Origin: Amborella trichopoda
Taxonomy: Eukaryota > Streptophyta > Magnoliopsida > Amborellales > Amborellaceae
Assembly (NCBI RefSeq): GCF_000471905.2
Contig: NW_006498507.1
Span: 2,645,278 to 2,709,277 of the forward strand
DNA length: 64,000 nt
Direction of reading: 5' to 3'
The notes beneath the pieces were generated by a model, which was not told the origin of the DNA, ran no database searches, and saw only the letters and a program-made list of their open reading frames with translations. How positions within the stretch are numbered: the stretch's first letter is position 1; the number at the start of each line of letters is the position of its first letter. Positions 55,490 to 64,000 of this stretch are shown piece by piece. A program made the translations under genes and the position numbers.

Positions 55490-57100
55490 TTATTTTTTAT
55501 TTTTTGTAAATAATAATAAATGCAATTGTCACCCATTTCAATAGTTAATTTCAAAATTTAGAAAATATTTGGCTCCAAAAAATGTGAATGCAAATGGTCC
55601 CTCAGGTGGGGACGGCAAGACAGCCAAAAAGCGCTACGACACGGATATATAATGAAATATTAAAACGAAATTTCGTTGCCTTGTGCACCTAATATGAAGA
55701 TAAATTCAGCCGAAATTCAAGGCCGAATCGACTGAAGTTTTGAAACGAAATTTCGGGCCTCTGTGCCAATAAATGCAGGTATGAAATGTTCCTGAACTTG
55801 TTAACTCACGCGCAAAACGTGCCCCTTTCATGCACTTTGCCATGCACCTAATTTCCCTCCTACCCCCATTCCTAATTTAAATTAAGAGAAAAACACCCTC
55901 TACTTCATATTTTCGCTTATAAAAAATATAGAGATAAATTTGTCTAAATATTTATAAGATTTTTCGATATTTTACCTATTTGGAACTAATCTGACTCAAG
56001 GCCAAGTGCTCTTCTACATATTTTGAAATCAAATCAAAAGATACAGCTAAAATGTTAAAATTTTCATTTTCTAAATATTAATTTTTTTTTACAATCAATG
56101 GATTGGATGGTGATAACACTCCCATGGACAACTACAACCTAATTGATGTTATGAGGGGGCCACTCCCTTTTCAAACATATCCATTGAAGGGTGACGATTC
56201 TGATGACTTTGTAATATCATCATAATATACATTTTACCTGACAAATTAATATGGGGAATTTATCAAACTACACTTATGATTTGAACTAGATAGCATCTTA
56301 CTCGTACTATTTTATCTAACTTCAAATTGCCATCATTGTTTTCATCAAATTTCAAATGGCCCATCAAATAACACTAAAACAGGTTTTGAAATTTAGCAAA
56401 ATATATCGAGGGAGAATTGTTAAATGGTAGGTGTATCTCGAAAAATTCCCCAATAACGAATTGCAACTCAAAATCTCCTAAGTCGGATCTGAATTGGGAG
56501 GTGTGCCATTTAGCTGGGAAGAACCCCATAATTACCCCATTTCTCTTGCTTTTTATCTTTCTAGTTTCTATTTATTAAAAACATGTATTAAGTTATACCA
56601 TTTACTTTTGATATAAAGATGTCAGAATCATCATTGACCATTAAATTTGAAATCGGGTAATCGATGATGTGTCATTGTTTCGACACAAAGTCAAAAATAA
56701 AATTTAGCGAATGTAGTGAAATACTTTCATTTATCAGATTTTATATCTAATGGCTAAAAATGATTGTGATCTCATAGTAAAAAAATAAATGATATCATAA
56801 TATATACTTTAAATTATAAATGGTTCATTCCAATCTTTCAATAACTGCTTTTATAATAAATATCATATCATCATACTATATTTTTTCCAATAAATAGAAA
56901 GAAAAGTATAGCATGATATCCAAATGTATGTTTAAAATTTAAAATAGTTTTTGTCTATTCTCACAACTTCTTGCCAAAAATGGCACCACTTCTTGCCAAA
57001 AAAATGGCACCAATTTTGTGGGCATTTTTTTTCTATAAAACGTTCAAGTATAAAAACTAATTTTAGAAAAGACCGTGTGAGCAAATTAAGACCTTAAGCA
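55490..57100. other. AT-rich spacer upstream of the ARF promoter
   Basis: No supported gene or definable repeat. Composition changes sharply near 57100, where the GC-richer ARF promoter begins. Confidence 0.4.
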
Positions 57101-57139
57101 GGCTTAAGAAAAGAGAGTAGTGCTATCAGTTACAAAAAG

Positions 57140-57636
57140 GCCCAAACACGTGCCAAAACTAAACGTCGCGTTTTGACACATATTGACGCCGGCGTCACAC
57201 GTAAGAAACTCGCCTGGGGCGTGACTCACACGTGCGGATATGCGTTACGACGTAACGGAAGCCTATGACACGTGCGACTTTAAAGCGCCTCGTAACGGAG
57301 AGTTAACCCAACCCGCGGGTTATGGATTCACCGCGGTTAGTTAACTTGCCTCCTTTTCCACGGGAAATGAAGCCGCTGCCTGTTCAAGGCACGACAGCGC
57401 GAAGCCCAAGGCGCCGTGACGCTGAACGTAACGCCGTCAATTGATTGCCCCCTTAGCTCTGCCGGCAATATTAACGCCGTTGAATGAGCCGGTTAAACCG
57501 GTGGATAGCAGCCTGCGTCAGCCAGTTGGTGACCCGAAAAGGCGGTCACGGCTTGGTTAAGACTTGACTGCGGTTGAAATGATTGCTCGAGAGATTTGAC
57601 CCGCGGTTAGGGTGAGTCAGTCGACCACTGTGCACA
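57140..57636 (+). promoter_or_regulatory. Promoter of the ARF2-like gene with G-box cluster
   Basis: Three CACGTG G-boxes, each within ACACGTGC, lie at 57147-57152, 57229-57234 and 57269-57274. A perfect palindrome CGTTACG-A-CGTAACG is at 57243-57257, and CGTAACG recurs near 57291 and 57427. AACGG cores (MYB-type or mitosis-specific activator-like) occur at 57254 and 57294. The block is GC-rich compared with its flank. G-boxes are known sites for bZIP and bHLH factors; regulation of this gene by them is inference. Confidence 0.6.
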
Positions 57637-57819
57637 ATGGTTATGGCAGCTTGTCCTCTTTGTTTCAGAGGAGAGAGAGAAAAGAAGCGAGAAATGTTTA
57701 GAGGGAAGGACTCCATCTTTGTAAGGACGGTCAGGTATTTTGTTGTGGAACGATCGCCTGAGCAAAATCTGGGGTTTATTTCTCTTTCTCATGTGGATTT
57801 GAGGTTTGTTAGCTGTTGA
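57637..57819 (+). other. Possible 60-codon upstream ORF in the ARF leader
   Basis: The first ATG in the likely 5' leader, ending about 310 bases before the main start. No conserved motif is seen. It is in the transcript only if transcription starts before 57637; an in-frame second ATG at 57694 would give a shorter form. Confidence 0.35.
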
Positions 57820-58098
57820 GTTCCACACGCGAGGGTTTGTGGAGTGTTTTGAGGTTTGATTTCTTGTGATTCATCTGTGATTGTCGTGGATTCTAGGTTT
57901 TGGTCTCTATTGAGTTGCGAAAGCTGTTTCTAGACCTTTCGCAGTGTGGATTCTCAGAGCTTTGGTTTCAGAGTTAGGGTTTTTGAAGTGGCTCTGGTTT
58001 TGATTTTGAGGCTTTTCAAGGTGTGAAGGTGTTGAGATTGCGGTTTCTACATCTCTTTCAGCGGCGTTTGTTGTAGAGATCGGGGCAGAGATAAGGTG

Positions 58099-58113
58099 AT
58101 GAGAGATCAGTAG
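58099..58113 (+). other. Minimal upstream ORF (4 codons)
   Basis: ATG AGA GAT CAG TAG ends 15 bases before the ARF start codon. Such a close minimal uORF can reduce initiation at the main ATG unless it is skipped. ARF3 and ARF5 leaders are known to carry functional uORFs; for this gene it is inference. Confidence 0.6.
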
Positions 58114-58128
58114 TGAAAAACTTCTGAT

Positions 58129-61100
58129 ATGGCTTCTTGTGATGTTCCCTTGAAAGGGAGCAGCGGTAATGGTGGCTCGGAGAGATTCTCTTCACCTTGT
58201 GGTAATGTTGGAATGACTCGTAAGAATGTTGCTGATGCTCCGGGGACTTTTTTCATTGCGGATTTCTCTTAATCTGAGAAGAAATGGTCTGATCTTGTTG
58301 CGTTTACTTTTGATTTAGGTTCTGAGGATGCACTTTACACGGAGTTATGGCATGCTTGTGCTGGTCCTCTTGTAACTGTGCCTCATACTGGAGAACGAGT
58401 GTTCTATTTTCCTCAAGGCCATATAGAACAGGTACTTATTATATCCCTTTATCTCTGTTTGCTCTCCCCCCTTTCTCTCCCTTTGCGTGTTTTCTGGTTT
58501 ATGAAAGTCATACTTTTCTGATTAGTTGTGAAAATTTTATGAATGTAATTTAGGTCGAGGCGTCAACCAATCAGGTTGCTGATCAACAGATGCCCGTGTA
58601 TAAAGATCTCCCATGGAAAATCCTCTGTCGTGTGATCAACGTTAAGTTAAAAGTAACTTCTGATTCATGTTTCCCGTGTCCTTTGATAAGTTTCTATTTC
58701 CAATTTTGGTGTGATAATTGAATGAATTTATTCTTATGTGACGTGGCTTTCATTTCTAGGCCGAACCTGACACTGATGAGGTTTTTGCTCAAGTGACATT
58801 GGTCCCTGAAGCCAAGGTACTCTGCTCCCTGAGTTTGAAGTTCTTCTATCTGTTTATTTTTTAATCTCTCCTTTTCTTCAAAGCACTACTGTAGAACATT
58901 TGCTATGTTCATTGCCACATAGTATTTGTCTTCAGTTGATGGCTATTTTGGAGTGTTATATTTTCTATTTAATAAATTTCAAGTAAACTCTATGTTCATA
59001 AAAGAAAAGATGGGCAAGACATTGATCCTGTCAATTATAATAGAAAGTAACTGATTGACAGAATTGGGAGCATGAATTACTGAAAAGTGTGTTATATTTG
59101 ACTTTTTTTTTGTGCGATGGTATTAATTTTTTCTTTTTTATTCTTCTAGCTTTGCAATCAGGTTGATGACAGAAATACAATTTTAAGCTAGAATTATGGA
59201 ACATTTAATGTATTTCCTTTCCTTCTCAGCAAGATGACTCTAGTTTGGAAAAGGAGCCTGTTCAGCCTCCCCCTGCAAGAGCTCATGTACATTCTTTCTG
59301 CAAGACTCTAACGGCTTCTGATACAAGTACCCATGGTGGGTTCTCAGTGTTAAAAAGGCATGCAGATGAATGCCTTCCCCCCTTGGTAAGTTTTTCCACT
59401 TTTCAACCCCAAGCTTTTGTTATGTTGTCTTGCCTCTGATTGTTTTGTAGGAATATTGACTGTTAAGTCTTCGTTCCTGCTTCCTTAAAAAATTTCTCTG
59501 AGAATCTTTACTTAGTATTTTTCTTTTGACCATAGGACATGGGTCGCCAACCTCCAACCCAAGAGCTGATAGCTAAGGATTTGCATGGGATTGAGTGGCG
59601 TTTCCGCCATATTTTTCGAGGTGAGGTTCAAGCGAGTTGTTATTCTTGGTTCTGTTCTCGAACTTATTTGACCTGTTTGGTTTCCTAGGTTATGTGGTAG
59701 AAATATTAGAACAAAATTTGATTGTGACATGCTTGATGTTTCTATTAAGTGAGTGTTGGGAGGAAGAAATTGTGTGATTTGTCTCCACAAATTGAAAATG
59801 GAGGAGATGGATCGGATAAGAGGGTTCTCTCTCTCTCTTTGTGACCCGTTATGCCTTAACTGTCAAGTTATTAGTTTCTGTCCAACTAAAATATTGTGAT
59901 TGGAGTATGAGAATGCTTCTACCAACCATGCCCCTCCTGTACCTTACATCTATCAACCTTCTCAAGTAACTTTGTATAGAGTCTTTGGTGGCATTCTGTC
60001 ATACTCGAAGATCAAATTGGACTGCTATTTCGCTTTTGTTCTCCAACTGACCACAAAGGAATGGGTTTAGATGTTAATTTTTGTTGGAGTGATATGTTAG
60101 ACATTGACCTTCTGCTGTCATTGACCTTCCCAGCATGTTTAACTTCAAGCAATTACCCAACATACCTATCAATCATTTTCTTCACCTTTAAGGTTTTCTT
60201 TGTTCGCATTCCTGTGGCACCTTGGAAAGTAGTTAACACCTGTGATTTTTTATGGAACTCAGGCAAATTTGTTATTCTGTTGCCCTCCAACTTGATCGGG
60301 AGATTTTATTGGAAAGCATTTTTATTGAAATCTTATTTCCATACTTATCTGCAAATTTGGAGTGAATAGTATAAAATTTTGATGGATGGGATGAAGGAAA
60401 CAGAAGTCTAGCATTCCTCTAGAGAAGTTATTATGGATAGTTGTGTTAACATTTTGAAATGCTATGCAGGCCTAGTAAGGGATAACGAATACTCGCAGGC
60501 AGGACCAAACATGTAGTAGCAGTTTACATTTTGATTATAGTTTCTTTTGAAGTGTGAATGAATGACCGAGGCAGGGTGGTGTTCTGGGGATGAGTTGTAT
60601 ATCCCTTGGAGACAAGGAGGAATTTTTGTAGTAATTAGGGACAATAAGTGTATCTTAGTTATTCGAGAGCTCTATCATTTTCCCAGGGAACCAAACCCCC
60701 TGCCATATAGCTTTAGCCAAAAGGGCGGTGGAAGTGGGGAGTTTACAAGTCCAACATTTAATTACTTCCTGATATAGGGCCTAGATTGTTGTCTATGGTG
60801 TGACCTCTTAAATCCCTGTCTACTGATTTAGTGACATTTGTCACATATGACGGGAAAAAAAAGCCGGGAACATTTCCCTTGGCTCTAAGCTGTCCAGAAA
60901 GCAAACCAAGCTGATTACACAGATTTAAAGTTTTTGCAAAATCTTTACCAGGTTTTGCCTTATAGATGGTTTATGGGAGCTGTTGATTTGCATCAAGTAG
61001 ATACCCCCTCGATGAAATGTTTCCCTTATTCCTCCTCTTTTTTTTGTCTACTTCAATGAGTTGCAATCTTGGTCTATGCTGGGGTTTGAGTGATAGTTGT

Positions 61101-63967
61101 TTCAACTTTGGGTAGACAAAGTCAACGCGAGAGTATTTCTAAGAGTTTCACTTTGCACATCTCAACCATTGCATGAAGTCATTGTATTGCACTCTCTGTT
61201 AAGTCGTAAATTGCTGGTGCTTTTTTTGAAAACACATCGGGCTTGGCTGAGCTGAGTGATTGACCTTGAAAGCGAAGTATAAATATTAGTAATGCTTCAG
61301 GCTTGGCTGAATTCTACCTTTCAAACTGTTGGTTTAATTACATTTCCAATGTAAGAATGAAAATGGTCAAATGTTCTTCTCATCTTTAAATAGTGACTCT
61401 ACTTGATGGTGAAAACATAGTGCACTGTACTTGATGGTCAAAACGTTGTGCAAGATTTACATGGCAGAGAGTGAGTTACAGTGGGGGGTAATAGTTCCAA
61501 ACATCCTAATTATCCCCAGCATAACTGAGCCTGGATAGGGATTCGGCTTCAACATAGAATGTGGGAAGTATTGGGGGCCATCTGTTGTTTATAAGTTTCA
61601 AGTTTTTCTTTTTGTTTTTTTTTTGGACAAAGCTTCATAATTAAATTTATTCATAACCAAATGCAAACATGTTACTAAAATGGAGCAATATTGGTGTACT
61701 TTTGAGTTAAAGTTTCTCTTCAGCTCTCAACTCAATTCTCACATGCATGTTGTATGCAATCCTTGCTTGCATTATCTGCTTCTGTAGAATTCAATAAAAT
61801 ATCCCTTGGAAGAAAAAAGTCAAATGGTTATTGTTTGTGCATGAGGTCTGTTAAGCTTCTCTGATTTGGTTAAATTTTTTCACATGATTTCATAAATGAC
61901 AGGTCAACCCCGGAGGCACCTTCTCCAGAGTGGCTGGAGCGTTTTTGTTGGCTCCAAAAAGCTAGTGGCAGGCGATGCTTTCATTTTTCTCAGGTTTTCC
62001 ATGTTGAATTTCTTTCAGCGTCCATCTTTGATTAAGCTAGCTTTTTATCGGTAACTATCTGATCTATTGTACCATACTAGAGGTGAAAATGGAGAGCTTC
62101 GTGTCGGGGTCAGGCGTGCCATGAAACAGCAGAGCAATGTCCCATCGTCTGTGATATCCAGTCATAGTATGCATCTTGGAGTCCTTGCAACTGCAATGCA
62201 TGCCATATCTACTGGAACAATGTTCACTGTTTATTACAAACCTAGGTATCCATTACCTTCTTGTAGTCATTGCATTTTCCAGTAGAAAATGATACTGTGA
62301 AGTTCACAAGTTATCACTGTCAATTAAAATGGCAAAAAGTGATGGAGAGTGGGGGCCGGCCAGAAGAGGTACAAACCCCAATATTTGGCCATGGCCCCAT
62401 CTTCTTTTCATCACCGTCCATCATTTGATAGGATGGTTGTGACCTCAAATCAAGCCACAGCACATTGAACAACAGTATATGGCTAGCTTTTTTGTTTTTG
62501 GATCTCTGGGAAATATCAAAGATAAGTCTTCTCTCAAAACATTTTGGCAATCACACTTTAAGATGCTTCCAGGTGGGGAACTATCCCCTTGAACTTGAAA
62601 GGTCCCTGTTTTCCCTAAAAATCTCGTTCAATACTTGATAACCATCAATTCTCAAGGCCTGTTTGGGTGGCAATTAATTTTGTCTGGAAATGAACTCTCT
62701 TTCATCGTTAACTTACTTCAAAAAAAATGAACTATTGTATCCAAAACTATTATACTGTGGGTAATATAATCTTTTAGTTGTTTGGGACATATATTCTATT
62801 ATGCATAATGTTATTCAATTTATAGACGTTTTCAGTGAGTCCAAGCATTTTTTGCTATTTCTGGCCAAAAGCATGTGATTTTCAGCAAATTACTGTGAAT
62901 AATGTAAGTAATGCTATTGAAAAGATAAACTTATTTGTAAAATTGCCTTTAAGTTTATCTTTGATAACTTTAAGACGGACACTGTAAATAATTGATAATT
63001 CATTTTCAGGATTAAATTTAATTAAATAGTGAATTATCAGTAATAATGATACATCCAAAGAGGCCATCAATGCACTAAACCTTGTTCTTGAGGCCAGGCT
63101 GTTAGTTATGTAATGCTTACATATTATTTAATCCTAACTTCTGCTCTCATTCTTTATATATAGGATAAGCCCTTCTGAGTTCATTGTTCCATGCAACCAA
63201 TATCTGGAGGCTCTAAAACAGAACTATTCCATTGGGATGAGGTTCAAAATGAGATTTGAAGGTGAAGAGGCTCCAGAGCAAAGGTATTTATATCCATCAA
63301 CCTTTCTCTTTCATCTTTTCTACCTTTTTCTTTATGAATATTTTTACGAGAAAGGCAACCTGGTCTATGACTGTGGAAACCATTCTCATTGGGTTCATGA
63401 CTTCCCGATGAAATGATGGTTGTTGATGGAGAGTGGGACCCATGATCAGGCTTCTATACTGTTCTAGGGGGTTCCACACTCTTCAATAGCCATAGTTCAA
63501 TTGGACGGTCATTAATCCAATGGATTATAGTTTTCTGTAGGTCATTGGACTATAGTGTACTTTTCCTAATTGTAGTGCTTTTTTTTATGGCATTTTTTCT
63601 TTTCATATTTTCAGATTCACAGGCACAGTTGTTGGCATTGGAGATGTTGATCCCGATAAATGGCCTGGATCCAAGTGGAGATGCCTCAAGGTTAGCACTT
63701 GCTACCATACCATACACGGGTAACAGTTTTGCTATTTGTAATTTTTTTTTTTTTGCATCAAGAAATCTGAATGGATTTTTGTCCTGAATTTTAAGGTGCG
63801 ATGGGATGAAACTGCTTCTGTTCCTCGTCCAGAGAGAGTTTCTCCATGGAAAATTGAACCTGCTTTGGCACCTGCAGCATTGAATCCCTTACCGGTACCC
63901 AGGCCTAAAAGGCCACGTGGGAATATGGTGGCTCCATCCACGGATGTGAGCCCTCTTCCTAGGGAAG
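58129..63967 (+). CDS. ARF2: Auxin response factor, ARF2 type (5' part)
   Basis: Coding exons, all with GT-AG borders and matching phases: 58129-58219, 58319-58431, 58554-58652, 58760-58816, 59230-59385, 59536-59620, 61903-61993, 62081-62245, 63164-63283, 63615-63690, 63796-63967, then on beyond the window. They give 408 codons. Intron 1 (99 bp) is needed: it removes a stop at 58274 and restores frame at an Arg codon. The protein has a Ser/Gly-rich start, [14 protein letters not shown] (about 37-50), the B3 DNA-binding domain at about 141-243 ([33 protein letters not shown]), and the Auxin_resp domain at about 265-345 ([29 protein letters not shown]). VRWDE and the basic PRPKRPR (386-392) follow. 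ARF2 is a nuclear repressor-class ARF binding TGTCNN elements. The missing 3' part should hold the middle region and the PB1 dimerisation domain. Intron 6 is 2.28 kb. Residue 270 is Met where ARF2 proteins usually have Trp. Confidence 0.93.
61612..61670 (-). mobile_element. Possible LINE 3' end in ARF intron 6
   Basis: A T-rich run followed by GGACAAAGCTTCATAATTAA and TTTATTCATAACC reads on the minus strand like a plant L1 tail ending in poly(A). There is no coding motif or target duplication, so this is weak. Confidence 0.3.
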
Positions 63968-64000
63968 GTATAATTACTTTCACCATCTCTCTCTCTCTCT

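Noticed and set aside
58220-58318. An in-frame stop at 58274 soon after the ARF2 start, suggesting a pseudogene.
   Set aside because: A 99-bp intron with GTAAGA donor and TTTGATTTAG acceptor removes it and restores frame exactly at the [10 protein letters not shown] block.
1-64000. CRISPR arrays, bacterial operons, riboswitches or ribosomal RNA genes.
   Set aside because: None seen. The direct repeats present lack regular unique spacers, and the gene structures are eukaryotic.

Overview
The window is nuclear DNA from a flowering plant. It is AT-rich and mostly intergenic, with two recognisable single-copy genes at its ends and about 55 kb of layered transposon and virus-derived debris between them. 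The plant assignment rests on a CORYNE-type receptor pseudokinase, an ARF2-type auxin response factor with GT-AG introns, a decayed rbcL fragment of plastid origin, and plant-type mobile elements (copia, L1 LINE, hAT and Mutator-like MITEs, endogenous caulimovirid). I cannot name the species. The large introns and repeat load suit a non-grass angiosperm, and a magnoliid or woody dicot is a guess. Two N runs (20 and 140 bases) show this is a draft assembly.

Layout. 241-1428 (-): intact single-exon CORYNE gene, with a GA-rich upstream region. 3.0-14.1 kb: repeats, including several copies of one long-TIR MITE family. One copy is split by a small non-autonomous copia-type LTR element at 7.6-9.2 kb. 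15.0-17.9 kb (+): a broken copia polyprotein. 18.3-28.65 kb: a rearranged endogenous pararetrovirus related to the petuvirus/florendovirus side of Caulimoviridae. It has two partial plus-strand copies, a minus-strand capsid-protease-RT block, and a control region with TATA box, poly(A) signal and tRNA-Met primer site. 29.4-30.1 kb: solo LTR. 32.2-33.6 kb (-): L1-type LINE relic. 37.4-37.76 kb (+): rbcL fragment. 38.8-39.2 kb: TA repeats around an assembly gap. 41.3-42.5 kb: three-level nested insertion. 45.48 kb: short TTAGGG-type telomere-like tract beside a GC-rich island. 47-50.3 kb: minisatellite and direct repeats. 57.1-64 kb (+): ARF2-like gene with G-box-rich promoter, an upstream ORF and eleven coding exons, cut by the window end.

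How the parts relate. The two genes are independent: CORYNE acts in CLAVATA3-type peptide signalling in meristems, ARF2 represses auxin-response genes. Nothing suggests they are co-regulated. The strongest non-genic signals are the MITE family (about 17 full or partial copies, target duplications of about 9 bp, two of them perfect) and the mosaic pararetrovirus. In the latter, about 0.6 kb of capsid sequence sits as an inverted repeat around a 1.9 kb spacer, and short inverted fragments mark the segment junctions.
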